This document shows, in pieces, positions 52,183-60,785 of a stretch of DNA of 64,000 bases. The notes beneath the pieces were generated by a model. The model did not search any database. It was not told the DNA's origin and was given only the letters and a program-made list of their open reading frames with translations. The stretch covers positions 33,134-97,133 of the forward strand of contig JAKQEA010000194.1 in assembly GCA_029558715.1 (NCBI GenBank). The letters are read 5' to 3'. The translations under genes were made by a program, and so were the position numbers. This stretch comes from Bacteroidota bacterium (GTDB lineage: Bacteria > Bacteroidota > Bacteroidia > Chitinophagales > Chitinophagaceae). Position 1 is the first letter of the stretch, and every line of letters starts with the position of its first letter.

Positions 52183-52467
52183 ATGATAACGCTGCGTATT
52201 GAACACAAGATTGCAAACTATGACGCCTGGAAAAAAGCATTTGACAGCGACCCTGCTAACCGAAAACAATCTGGTGTAAAGCGTTACCGTATTTATCGCC
52301 CGGCCGATGATGAAAAATTTGTAATCATTGATCTTGATTTTGATAATCCTGAACAAGCACAATCGATGCAAACTGCATTGCACAAAATGTTCGGAATGAT
52401 TGAGGGTAAACTGATTTTTGGCGGGCAGACAAAAATTTTATACGTAACAGAAGCAACCGAATTATAA
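52183..52467 (+). CDS. Small dimeric alpha/beta-barrel (ABM-like) protein
   Basis: The 94-residue protein fits the ferredoxin-like fold of antibiotic-biosynthesis-monooxygenase-type proteins: ITLRIEHKIANYDAWKKAFDSD opening, KRYRIYRPADDEKFVIIDLDFDNPEQAQ in the middle and ILYVTEATEL at the end. Such proteins dimerise; some are small oxygenases, others have no enzyme activity. It has no signal peptide. It stands alone between two intergenic regions. Confidence 0.7.
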   Translation: MITLRIEHKIANYDAWKKAFDSDPANRKQSGVKRYRIYRPADDEKFVIIDLDFDNPEQAQSMQTALHKMFGMIEGKLIFGGQTKILYVTEATEL

Positions 52468-52593
52468 CCTTAACCCTGGTTAACCATTTTCACCTCCTCC
52501 CGGCCCCTTGGTGGTTGGCGTTTAATAACGACATTTGTATTTCATTAAACTTTTCATTCCGAATCCTATCAAAACGCCGCTAATCTTCCAACT

Positions 52594-53655
52594 ATGAAAT
52601 ATTTATTCAGCCTCACCGTACTGCTCACCCTCTTCTCATGCCAGAAAGATACTGATCCGGCTCCTGCCCCGGAAACCATGTACTATCCGCCAAACGGCAG
52701 CAGCACCTGGGAAACAAAATCAATTGCTTCACTCGGCTGGAACAGTGCCGCTGTGCAACCGCTAAAAGATTACCTGCAGCAGAAAAACACCAGGTCCTTT
52801 ATGATACTGGTGAACGGACGTATTGTGATGGAAGAATATTTCAATGGCCACACAAAAGATTCAACCTGGCAATGGAACAGCGCCGGCAAAACACTGACAG
52901 GAACAATGACTGGCATTGCCCAGCAGGAAGGCCTGTTGCAGATCAATAATAAAGTATCCGATTATATAGGCACCGGCTGGACCAGTGTACCACTTGTAAA
53001 GGAAAACCTGATCACCAACCGGCACCTGCTTACCATGACCTCAGGCCTGAACGATTCAACTAATTTTGTTACACAAGCCAACCTTACCTATATGGCAGAT
53101 GCCGGCACCCGCTGGTCTTATCACAATGTGTTTCAAAAACTGATGGATGTGGTGGCCGCTGCCTCATCCCAGAACTACAGTACTTATTTCAATGCCAAAC
53201 TGAGAGATAAGATAGGCATGGATGGCTTCTGGAACAATGGCATCATCTTTAAAATTTACCACAGCAGCACCCGCAGCATGGCCCGTTTTGGTATACTGGC
53301 CCTTAACAAAGGCAAATGGAATACTGATCAGATTATCAACCAGGCTTTTTTTGAAGAAAGCATCAATACCTCCCAAACCATCAATCCTTCTTACGGATAT
53401 TTTTGGTGGCTGAATGGAAAGAGCAGCGCTATGTTGCCCGGTGGCCAAACGGTGTATCCCGGCACACTGGTGCCCAATGCCCCTGCTGATATGTATGCGG
53501 CTATGGGCGCCGAAGATCAGCGCATCTATGTTGTACCTTCAAAAAATTTGGTGGTTATCCGCATGGGTACTGCATCAGACCCTTCCAACCCCGTTTTTGC
53601 TTTGTCAGGTTTTGACAATGCACTCTGGGAGAAAATAAATGCAGTGATCAATTAA
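52594..53655 (+). CDS. Serine hydrolase lipoprotein (class C beta-lactamase family)
   Basis: The 353-residue lipoprotein (Cys16 in LFSCQKD) has the penicillin-binding fold of the beta-lactamase/AmpH family: the active-site Ser96-x-x-Lys99 in NSAGK, Tyr176-x-Asn178 in WSYHN, and a GAEDQRIYV segment in place of the KTG triad, as in esterase-type members. Such enzymes hydrolyse D-amino-acid peptides, esters or peptidoglycan fragments. It is not expected to confer beta-lactam resistance. Confidence 0.85.
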   Translation: MKYLFSLTVLLTLFSCQKDTDPAPAPETMYYPPNGSSTWETKSIASLGWNSAAVQPLKDYLQQKNTRSFMILVNGRIVMEEYFNGHTKDSTWQWNSAGKTLTGTMTGIAQQEGLLQINNKVSDYIGTGWTSVPLVKENLITNRHLLTMTSGLNDSTNFVTQANLTYMADAGTRWSYHNVFQKLMDVVAAASSQNYSTYFNAKLRDKIGMDGFWNNGIIFKIYHSSTRSMARFGILALNKGKWNTDQIINQAFFEESINTSQTINPSYGYFWWLNGKSSAMLPGGQTVYPGTLVPNAPADMYAAMGAEDQRIYVVPSKNLVVIRMGTASDPSNPVFALSGFDNALWEKINAVIN

Positions 53656-53776
53656 AAGAATTTTTTTCTTTCAAGCCGTTTCTCAAAGGTTAGCCTCCTC
53701 CGGATAAGGAAGTACTGCAACACTCAAATCAGCCCGGCATCGCCTGGTAAATGAAATTATCCTTACATTAGAACCG

Positions 53777-54292
53777 ATGGTCACTATTGCAAAAGCAACT
53801 ACAGACAATGCAGCCCTGCTGGCTGATATTGGCCGCATTAGTTTTATTGAATCGCATGGGCACAGTGGCCCGGCTGCAGATATTGATGCTTATATTACCG
53901 CCAAATACACCCCGGACATACTACAGCAGGAACTCAGCGACCCGGGCAATATCTATCATATACTTTATCATGCCCGGCAGGTGGCCGGTTTTTCCAAGAT
54001 CATTCTCCATTCACCTCATCCTGGTATCCCGCAGCAAAACATTACCAAGCTGGAAAGGATCTACCTGCTGAAAGAGTTTTACCAGTTAAAGCTGGGATAT
54101 GAACTGCTCCGGTTCAATATTGATCTGTCCAAAAAAAATAACGAGGCCGGTATGTGGCTTTATGTATGGAAAGAAAACCACCGGGCCGTAAACTTTTATA
54201 CAAAGGCCGGGTTCAGGATCACCGGCAGTTATGATTTCAAACTCAGCGAAACCCATTCCAATCCCAATCACCGGATGCTGTTGCTATATTAA
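53777..54292 (+). CDS. GNAT-family N-acetyltransferase
   Basis: The 171-residue protein has a GNAT fold with TKLERIYLLKEFYQLKLGYELLRFNIDLSKK (acetyl-CoA loop region, with the usual RxxGxG loop replaced by FYQLKLG) and WKENHRAVNFYTKAGFRITGSYDF. The pattern is that of PaiA/SpeG-like polyamine or small-amine acetyltransferases, but the substrate is unknown. Confidence 0.8.
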   Translation: MVTIAKATTDNAALLADIGRISFIESHGHSGPAADIDAYITAKYTPDILQQELSDPGNIYHILYHARQVAGFSKIILHSPHPGIPQQNITKLERIYLLKEFYQLKLGYELLRFNIDLSKKNNEAGMWLYVWKENHRAVNFYTKAGFRITGSYDFKLSETHSNPNHRMLLLY

Positions 54293-54367
54293 GCATGTTT
54301 TCGCAATCAGAAGGCTTCCTGGTTAAGCCTATTGAAAACGTTGCTGTAATTAACTATCTTTAAAATC

Positions 54368-54880
54368 ATGAAAAGATTCACAAAGATCTCATTCATTACC
54401 GGATCAGTACTGGTAGCTTATGGTTATTTATGCCGTATACTCAATATATATTTCTTCTGGGACAGCAAGATAATCGGATGGTTCTTTCTGTTTTTGGCTT
54501 TGGCAGGTTTGTTCTTCAGTCTATATAAGTCACAAAAATCTCAAGGCAAGAAAACCGCCTGGGTGAAAATTGGTATCGGTTTCCTGTTATTTGGCCTTAT
54601 TATTTCACCAATCGTGATATTCATTCTGAAAAGATCTGATGCTTACCAGGCAGCCATTGAATACCTCAAGATTGATACGGAGATCAAAAATACTGTCGGC
54701 AATATCCGGGGCTTTGGCCTGATACCAACAGGTCAGATTGAATCCAGTACTAACTATGGAGAGAATTCGGGAGATGCAGTTTTCAATATAACTATCAGAG
54801 GTGATAAGAAGTATAAGGATGTTATAGTGTCTTTGAAAAAGACTCCGGAAACAATGTGGACTATTGTTTCGCTTGAATAA
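54368..54880 (+). CDS. Membrane protein with a Coa1-like C-terminal domain
   Basis: The 170-residue protein has three transmembrane segments (about 8-26, 36-51 and 69-87) and a C-terminal periplasmic or cytosolic domain that reads SDAYQAAIEYLKIDTEIKNTVG to WTIVSLE, the layout of bacterial proteins related to cytochrome oxidase assembly factor Coa1. There is no evidence here for a role in oxidase assembly. A near-consensus -7 box (TATCTTTA) lies shortly upstream. Confidence 0.6.
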   Translation: MKRFTKISFITGSVLVAYGYLCRILNIYFFWDSKIIGWFFLFLALAGLFFSLYKSQKSQGKKTAWVKIGIGFLLFGLIISPIVIFILKRSDAYQAAIEYLKIDTEIKNTVGNIRGFGLIPTGQIESSTNYGENSGDAVFNITIRGDKKYKDVIVSLKKTPETMWTIVSLE

Positions 54881-54924
54881 TCACAAGCCCATTGTTTTTG
54901 GTTGCTCAAAGTTTTGCCAATCCC

Positions 54925-55614
54925 TCACAACCTCTTCACCACGTCCATATAAAATTGTTTCCTTATGCGGTAGCCTATAGATTCATATAACTGAATCGCC
55001 CCGGCATTACTGCTGAGCACATGCAGAAAGGGAGTAAAAGAATTTTCCAGTATCAGTTGCATCACCCGGAGCATTAATGCTTTTGCATATCCCCTGCCCC
55101 GGTAATCAGGATGAGTACAGACAGCGCTTACTTCCATATATGGTACCGGGTGCATACGCTGTCCCGCCATGGCGGCAAGCCTTCCGTCAGTAAATATTCC
55201 AAAGTAGTTACCAAATAAAATGGTGTTCTGTAAAAAAGGGCCGGGTTTGGTCAATTTTGTCAGTTCCAGCATAGCCGGTACATGTTCCTCCGTTAATGGT
55301 ACTATCGCTTCACTTCCTCTTGTTGTAAACGATGAAACCGGTACTTCATACAACATCTGTGTAATATCCATTTGTTGCAGGGTGTTCCATTTATTTGTAT
55401 CAACCGGCAGGCTGTCAAAATAATGAATAGCGACACGTTGTCCGGCTGCTGTCATTTCATAGAGTTTGTCAAGATTTGTTGTATCCAGTTCTTTCATTCC
55501 TGCAAACGGTGCAATATCGGGATTGTAAATCCCCACATCGCCATCTACTACAGCAATACCTGCATTGCCGGTGGTAATGGCGTTCCAGATCATATTATCC
55601 AGTATATGGCTCAT
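54925..55614 (-). CDS. FR47-like GNAT acetyltransferase
   Basis: The 229-residue protein has an N-terminal degenerate half and a C-terminal FR47/GNAT domain with VSAVCTHPDYRGRGYAKALMLRVMQ (acetyl-CoA loop RGRGYA) and FLHVLSSNAGAIQLYESIGYRIR. I prefer ATG at 55614 (MSHILDNMIWNA), because the 24 codons of the longer frame are basic and unlike the family. The substrate is unknown. Confidence 0.83.
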   Translation of the reverse strand: MSHILDNMIWNAITTGNAGIAVVDGDVGIYNPDIAPFAGMKELDTTNLDKLYEMTAAGQRVAIHYFDSLPVDTNKWNTLQQMDITQMLYEVPVSSFTTRGSEAIVPLTEEHVPAMLELTKLTKPGPFLQNTILFGNYFGIFTDGRLAAMAGQRMHPVPYMEVSAVCTHPDYRGRGYAKALMLRVMQLILENSFTPFLHVLSSNAGAIQLYESIGYRIRKQFYMDVVKRL

Positions 55615-55777
55615 TGCTTGTTCCCTTGTTTTTACAACGCAACTTACCCCAAATTTTCCTCGATGTTTATACCGTACATAAACCAAAAAATAAATCCATC
55701 AAAAAATAATGAATCTCTGTATCTTTTACATCCTTTCGTATACGCTCCACTTTCGTTCATCAACAAAACCAACTAAC

Positions 55778-56302
55778 ATGAAAAAGTTACTCAGTTTCAT
55801 CCTCATTTTTACGGCTTGTTTGCAGCAATTACCTGCACAGGAACTGAAATCTGAATTATTGTTTGAAATGGAAGCCAATCTTAATGCCCCACAGATGGTA
55901 GGACCAGTACTTACCGGTACACGGATCATTTTTCCGGTAGTCAGCGGAACCATTAAAGGCAGCAAGCTCAGCGGAAAAGTCTTGCCCGGTGGTGGCGATT
56001 GGGGGCTTGTAGTTGATTCCACTACTTTCAAATTAGATGTCCGTGCCACCATCGAAACAGATGACGGTGCTCTTATCTATGTATCATATGGCGGCTATAT
56101 TCATACCGATGCAAAAAGGTTTGCGATGCTGCTGCAGGGAAAAGGGGGAGAACTCTCTCCCGCTGATTATTATTTTCGCACCAACCCGGTATTTGAGACA
56201 GCTTCTCCCAAATACGCCTGGCTCAATCATACCATTGCTATCGGTGTGGGTCGTATACCTGCAGCTGGTAAAGTAGCGTACAAAGTGTATGCGATAAAGT
56301 AA
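55778..56302 (+). CDS. Secreted DUF3237 protein
   Basis: The 174-residue protein has a signal peptide (1-21, ending LPAQ) and a DUF3237 domain: LLFEMEANLNAPQMVGPVLTGTR, the GDWGLVVDS turn, VRATIETDDGALIYVSYGGY and a C-terminal VGVGRI-type strand. DUF3237 proteins are small beta-barrels of unknown function; most are cytoplasmic, so the export signal is notable. The ATG at 55778 is chosen because it begins the signal peptide. Confidence 0.8.
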   Translation: MKKLLSFILIFTACLQQLPAQELKSELLFEMEANLNAPQMVGPVLTGTRIIFPVVSGTIKGSKLSGKVLPGGGDWGLVVDSTTFKLDVRATIETDDGALIYVSYGGYIHTDAKRFAMLLQGKGGELSPADYYFRTNPVFETASPKYAWLNHTIAIGVGRIPAAGKVAYKVYAIK

Positions 56303-56377
56303 AAGCAATTAATGTTTCTCTGCCATGCTGCTGTAAAACCAATTCAGGAAAGAATAAATTGTCATAAGATATTTTCC

Positions 56378-56404
56378 AATCCTTGCTGGTTTAGCAAGGA
56401 TTTT
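56378..56404 (+). terminator. Intrinsic terminator after the DUF3237 gene
   Basis: AATCCTTGCT (56378-56387) pairs perfectly with AGCAAGGATT (56393-56402) around a five-base loop, followed by TT. The T-tract is short, but the stem is strong and isolated between two plus-strand genes. Confidence 0.6.
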
Positions 56405-56457
56405 GCTATGCTATACTGTCACCAGCTTCCTCCTGAGGATTTCATTAAAAAAACAAT

Positions 56458-56949
56458 ATGAAAACTTCAGCACTTTTATTATCGGGATTACTGTACAGTT
56501 GCCTTTCCCTTGCACAGTTAAAAACTACCACAGTTTGTCCACCCTTTGTGGTTGATATTCTTGATGGCCGTATCAATGAGTTGGATCCCCGCTCTACTAT
56601 TGGAGAGATCAAATCAAAATTTCCCTGCTTTACCAGTGCAGAAAATGAAACAGATTCTGCCCGCTGCGGTGGTGGTGTTTTTTACAAGAGCCATGATATC
56701 TATTTCTATACAGCCCGCAATTATGTGGAGATTGGCCCGGCATTCAAAGGCAAACTCAGCATTCCGCTGATGGGCGCAGCAAGAGGCAGTCTTTTCAAAT
56801 GGCTGGGTCATCCTTATATAAAGGATGTAAGCTGGGATGTTTTTCAGACCTCCTACGGCATTTTGCTGCTTTACTACAATAAAGCCAATAAGATCAACCG
56901 TATACGATTCAGCACAGAATCAACCGGCAGTATACGTATATGTGAATAA
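56458..56949 (+). CDS. Small secreted protein of unknown function
   Basis: The 163-residue protein has a signal peptide (about 1-19, ending SLAQ) and a single domain with two Cys (in CFTSAENETDSARCGGG) that may form a disulfide. Its DPRSTIGEIKSKFP and GAARGSLFKWLGHPYIKDVSWD segments recall small SH3-like or PDZ-like exported domains, but I cannot place it. No neighbour suggests a role. Confidence 0.6.
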   Translation: MKTSALLLSGLLYSCLSLAQLKTTTVCPPFVVDILDGRINELDPRSTIGEIKSKFPCFTSAENETDSARCGGGVFYKSHDIYFYTARNYVEIGPAFKGKLSIPLMGAARGSLFKWLGHPYIKDVSWDVFQTSYGILLLYYNKANKINRIRFSTESTGSIRICE

Positions 56950-57035
56950 AATAAAGTGAATGACGACCGTCGGGAACACTTTAATGCCTTTGCATTTTTT
57001 CACTGACAAAATTGTTGAAAACCTGTTTACAATTG

Positions 57036-57064
57036 GCCCGCCCCGCCACTCATGGCGGCAGGCG
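57036..57064. repeat. GC-rich REP-like hairpin
   Basis: CCGCCA (57043-57048) and TGGCGG (57053-57058) pair around CTCA, and CGCC (57039-57042) with GGCG (57061-57064) extend the stem after a two-base bulge. The block is much richer in G+C than its surroundings and lies between two genes. It has the look of a REP element, but its sequence differs from the hairpin at 50380. Confidence 0.5.
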
Positions 57065-57071
57065 AATCTTT

Positions 57072-57079
57072 TACTTTTG
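57072..57079 (+). promoter_or_regulatory. -7 box (TACTTTTG) upstream of the TPR-Ppx gene
   Basis: A perfect TAnnTTTG lies 63 bases before the ATG at 57143 and right after the REP-like hairpin. No clear -33 within the GC-rich hairpin. Confidence 0.3.
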
Positions 57080-57142
57080 TTACAGCCGTCACCCCCAGCA
57101 ACAAAATTGTGGTGATGGCCTGTACAAATAAATATTACGCAT

Positions 57143-58549
57143 ATGTTACTGAGAAAACTACTGCCCGTTTTTGTGTTGTTCCTGGTTTGCAGCGCCGGTG
57201 CACAGTCAATCACAAACCAACCTACTGCCCGCCTGATCAAAACAGCCAACTCCCTGCTGGAAGCACAGCAATTTGAAGCAGCGGAAGAATATTTTTCGAA
57301 AGCCCTGCAAAATGCTATCGTAGCAAAAAACAGTTATCACCAGGCACAGATCTATGAAGGATTGGGAAACCTGTATAACAAAACCAGCCAGTCATCCCGT
57401 GCCGTGGAGGCATATCAAAAATCCATCAAACTATACAAGGCACTTGGCATGACGGTGATTGCTGATGTGGTAAGCAGCTTAATGAAAGGGGTGCAGGGTA
57501 TCGGTGATATGTATGCCGGAGTAGAGATTGGTGCAAGAGGCATCAAACTGAGTGTGATTGAAGTGAAGTTGGGTAAAAACGGTGCGAATGAGTACCTGTT
57601 AAAAATGGATACTTCTATCAACACGGATGCAGCCGCTTTATCTTATCAAAGTGAAAAAGAAACTTTTGATGCCATCACTATTTTTTATGACATGATCCGT
57701 AAGAAATACCAGATCCCTTCTTCCAGAATTCATATCGTTATCAGCAGTGGCCTGAAACAGGAACTGGATAAATACAACAAGGTGGAATACTTTGCCCAGG
57801 TAGTGCGGCCAAAAGATCTTGATCCAAAGATCCGTATCCGCTATATTACCGTGGAAGAAGAATCAGAACTTAGTTTTAAAGGAATTGTTCCGGCCAGTAA
57901 CCGTCTTTCTGCCAACCAACTGGATATAGGCAGCGGTAACACTAAAGGCGGTTACATCAGCAACAGCCGTTCTTTTACTCCTGTTACTTTTCCGCTGGGA
58001 ACAAGGTCCTTTCAGCGACTGGTGGAATCACATATGACAGGCAATGGTAATGTAGAAGATTATCGTGTAGCAGCAGAAAAACTTATTGCTGACAGCCTGG
58101 GACGGGTAATGGTATACCAGTTGATGGATAAAAAAGATTTTAAATCAAAGGACATTTATATATCCGGTGGTATTGTATGGGCTGTTGCCTCCCTGATGCA
58201 TCCGCAGCAGATCAGGGAAAATTATGTGGAATTGAGCCGGCAGGATTTTGCAGATTTCAGGAATCTTATTTATTCCAAGTATGACAGTCTCATCAACCCC
58301 AATTTGCAGAAATTAATGAGCAGTGAAGATGCGAAAGCAACCATGGCCAATATCAAAAGGGTTGTAAATACTTATGATCAGAAAGCAATGGTGTCAGGCG
58401 CTATCTGGTTAGATGAACTGATAGACCAGGTGAACACCGTAAATCCTTCCAAGAAATTCATTTTTCACCGTTATGCATATGTTGGATGGATCAGCGGCTA
58501 TATCATGGATAAGATCAGTAAGCAGTACACTGACCTGGCGATGAATTAG
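57143..58549 (+). CDS. Exported TPR protein with a Ppx/GppA-like (ASKHA-fold) domain
   Basis: The 468-residue protein has a signal peptide (1-21, ending AGAQ). TPR-like helices follow at about 28-102 (LLEAQQFEAAEEYFSKAL and SRAVEAYQKSIKLYKALG). From residue 126 it resembles exopolyphosphatase/guanosine pentaphosphatase: AGVEIGARGIKLSVIEV (phosphate-1-like), VEEESELSFKGI around Glu238-240 (matching the family's catalytic EEA block), QLDIGSGNTKGGYI at 260-273 (phosphate-2-like) and FPLGTRSF at 283-290. Ppx/GppA enzymes degrade polyphosphate or pppGpp in the cytoplasm, so a secreted version is odd. The C-terminal 150 residues are helical. Confidence 0.75.
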   Translation: MLLRKLLPVFVLFLVCSAGAQSITNQPTARLIKTANSLLEAQQFEAAEEYFSKALQNAIVAKNSYHQAQIYEGLGNLYNKTSQSSRAVEAYQKSIKLYKALGMTVIADVVSSLMKGVQGIGDMYAGVEIGARGIKLSVIEVKLGKNGANEYLLKMDTSINTDAAALSYQSEKETFDAITIFYDMIRKKYQIPSSRIHIVISSGLKQELDKYNKVEYFAQVVRPKDLDPKIRIRYITVEEESELSFKGIVPASNRLSANQLDIGSGNTKGGYISNSRSFTPVTFPLGTRSFQRLVESHMTGNGNVEDYRVAAEKLIADSLGRVMVYQLMDKKDFKSKDIYISGGIVWAVASLMHPQQIRENYVELSRQDFADFRNLIYSKYDSLINPNLQKLMSSEDAKATMANIKRVVNTYDQKAMVSGAIWLDELIDQVNTVNPSKKFIFHRYAYVGWISGYIMDKISKQYTDLAMN

Positions 58550-58571
58550 TATACAATTTGAAATTTCTAAG

Positions 58572-58603
58572 AAGGTTCTCCAATAATAAAACAGGAGAAC
58601 CTT
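58572..58603 (+). terminator. Intrinsic terminator after the TPR-Ppx gene
   Basis: AAGGTTCTCC (58572-58581) pairs perfectly with GGAGAACCTT (58594-58603) around 12 bases and is followed by TTTATTTT. It separates this gene from the convergent PhnA gene. Confidence 0.8.
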
Positions 58604-58609
58604 TTTATT

Positions 58610-59188
58610 TTATCCCTGCTTTCGCACATATTTTGTCAGTATCACAATCTGCTGACCTTCTATCCGACCTTCGATCTGATCTGTATTACCCGGAACACAG
58701 CGGATATTGCGAACCACGGTTCCCACTTTAGCATTTACAGAAGATCCTTTTACATCCAGTGATTTGGTCAGCACTACGTTGTCTCCGTTTTGCAGGTTTG
58801 CCCCATAGCAATCTTTATGCAGGTCAACGGAAGCATCGTTTTCATGGTCACCACTGGCTTTGGCCCAGGCAAGTTTCTCCTCATCCAGGTAAAGCATTTC
58901 CAGTTGTTCAGCTGCCCAGCTTTCATTGCGAAGGCGGTTCAACATTCGCCACGCCATTACCTGCACGGCAGGTACCTCACTCCACATACTGGTAGTCAGG
59001 CATTGCCAGTGTTTGCTGTCAAGTTCCTCTTTCTTTTCAATTTGTGCTAAACATTTGGGGCAAACCCATATTGCATCATCCATATTGCCGGTGGCAGGCG
59101 GCACCTCATATACTTTCAGATTCTCTGTCGCTTCACACAATTCGCATTTGTTACCACTTCTTTTCGCCAGCAATTCTTCTTGTCTCAT
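58610..59188 (-). CDS. phnA: PhnA-domain (YjdM-like) zinc protein
   Basis: The 192-residue protein has an N-terminal zinc ribbon (Cys15, Cys18 in KCELCEA; Cys43, Cys46 in WVCPKC) and a C-terminal PhnA/SH3-like domain (KDCYGANLQNGDNVVLTKSLDVKGS and LTKYVRKQG). The family was named after alkylphosphonate use but its real role is unclear. Here a helical insert (about 55-105) lies between the two parts, making it longer than E. coli PhnA (about 110 residues), as is usual in Bacteroidota. Confidence 0.85.
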   Translation of the reverse strand: MRQEELLAKRSGNKCELCEATENLKVYEVPPATGNMDDAIWVCPKCLAQIEKKEELDSKHWQCLTTSMWSEVPAVQVMAWRMLNRLRNESWAAEQLEMLYLDEEKLAWAKASGDHENDASVDLHKDCYGANLQNGDNVVLTKSLDVKGSSVNAKVGTVVRNIRCVPGNTDQIEGRIEGQQIVILTKYVRKQG

Positions 59189-59292
59189 CTATTTAGTTTT
59201 AAAATTGGCGGCGAATGTAGGAAAATAAAACCGTACTCATAATGATTCCGAACCATAGACAACCGCTGACACAACTTACTGCTTGCAAGTTC

Positions 59293-60765
59293 CTACTTAC
59301 TCAACTCACTATTCACTGTTCTCCAAATTCCCAATGGATTTCCATTCTTCAACTCGTCGGGCAATAGCTCATCAGGCCAGTTTTGAAAAGCAACAGGTCT
59401 TGCAAAACGTTTAATGGCATCGGCTCCAACAGAAGTAAACCTTGCATCAGTTGTTGCAGGAAATGGTCCGCCATGATGCATGCTCAAACACACTTCCACC
59501 CCGGTGGGTACTCCATTCAAAATGAAACGACCACAAATATTCTTTACTGCTTCTACCAGTTCATCATTATTACTCACATCATTATTCGTGGCCATTAATG
59601 TGGCTGTAAGCTGCCCTTCGAGGTGTTTGGCGACCTCAATCATTTCTTTCATATCAGCACAGCGTACCACCATCGAATAAGGGCCAAAGACTTCTTTATG
59701 CAGCACAGGATTTTTTATAAATGTTTTTCCGTCCACGGTAGCAATTGTTGGCTGTCCCTGTTTCTCCGATGGAGCAATAGCAGATTCAGCAACCAGGTGT
59801 ACATCAGGCTGCATCAGTGCTTCTTCTCTTTTTGTTACAAAAGCGTCGGCAATTCCCTGGTGCAACATGGTGCCGGGAGCAATTGATTGTATTGCTTTCC
59901 CCAGATCATGTATGAATGTTTGTAATGCCTCGCTTTCTATACCAATGATCAAACCGGGATTGGTACAGAACTGTCCTACACCCAATGTAACGGAACCGGC
60001 ATACATCGTTGCTATGTCAGCCGCAGCAGATCTCAATTTCTCCGGTAGCAGGAAAACAGGATTCACACTTCCCATTTCTGCAAAAACCGGGATGGGTTCT
60101 TTTCGTTGATTGGCCCAGTCGAATAATTGTTTCCCTCCCGCATAAGAACCGGTAAAACCAACAGCTCTTGTATATGGATGCATCACCAATGCTTTACCCA
60201 CTTCAAAAGATACTCCGTTCACATGAGCAAAAATTCCTTTGGGCAAATTGCATTTATCAGCGGCATGCAATATGGCCTCAGCTACAATGGCTGATGTTTG
60301 TGGATGTGCAGGATGCGCCTTTACAATAACAGGACAACCGGCAGCAAAAGCACTGGCAGTATCACCACCGGCAGTAGAGTAAGCAAAAGGAAAATTGCTT
60401 GAGCCAAACACCACTACCGGTCCCATTGGTACCAGCATTTTTCTTATATCGGGCTTAGGTGGATTTTTACCAGGAATGGCTGTGTCAATCCTTGCTTCCA
60501 GCCAGTCACCTTTTTCACAAGCCAGTGCATAGCTTTCCAGTTGATAGATCGTTCTGGTCCTTTCATTTCTTAATCTCGCTTCCGGAAGATTTGTTTCTTT
60601 CATGGCCGTTTGAATCAGCAGGTCACCACATTCTTCCAGTTCAAAAACAATGGCCCGCATAAAATCAGCCCGTTGTTTTAATGAAGCTTTGCGATAGACA
60701 TGAAAAGCAGTCCATGCATCCTGCATCACAGCATTGATCTTTTCAGTTGTTACATCCTTGAACAT
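59293..60765 (-). CDS. Aldehyde dehydrogenase, probable 2-oxoglutarate semialdehyde dehydrogenase
   Basis: The 490-residue NAD(P)+-dependent enzyme has catalytic Cys267 in GVGQFCTNPG and Glu230 in FAEMGSVNP, with the nucleotide-binding VGFTGSYAGGK turn and GSSNFPFAYSTAGGDTASAFAAG substrate loop. The pattern matches type III alpha-ketoglutaric semialdehyde dehydrogenases. With the DHDPS-family gene 20 bases upstream it would complete hydroxyproline breakdown to 2-oxoglutarate. The same two activities also occur in pentose or glucarate catabolism. Confidence 0.87.
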   Translation of the reverse strand: MFKDVTTEKINAVMQDAWTAFHVYRKASLKQRADFMRAIVFELEECGDLLIQTAMKETNLPEARLRNERTRTIYQLESYALACEKGDWLEARIDTAIPGKNPPKPDIRKMLVPMGPVVVFGSSNFPFAYSTAGGDTASAFAAGCPVIVKAHPAHPQTSAIVAEAILHAADKCNLPKGIFAHVNGVSFEVGKALVMHPYTRAVGFTGSYAGGKQLFDWANQRKEPIPVFAEMGSVNPVFLLPEKLRSAAADIATMYAGSVTLGVGQFCTNPGLIIGIESEALQTFIHDLGKAIQSIAPGTMLHQGIADAFVTKREEALMQPDVHLVAESAIAPSEKQGQPTIATVDGKTFIKNPVLHKEVFGPYSMVVRCADMKEMIEVAKHLEGQLTATLMATNNDVSNNDELVEAVKNICGRFILNGVPTGVEVCLSMHHGGPFPATTDARFTSVGADAIKRFARPVAFQNWPDELLPDELKNGNPLGIWRTVNSELSK

Positions 60766-60785
60766 TAAACCTTACACTTTAAACA

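Noticed and set aside
52468..52593. GGTTAACC palindrome between the ABM-like and serine hydrolase genes
   Set aside because: It is a short sequence of a kind expected by chance, with no companion site or position relative to a promoter.
57052..57276. A 74-codon plus-strand frame overlapping the start of the TPR-Ppx gene
   Set aside because: It begins inside the GC-rich hairpin and reads the signal-peptide region of the real gene in another frame.
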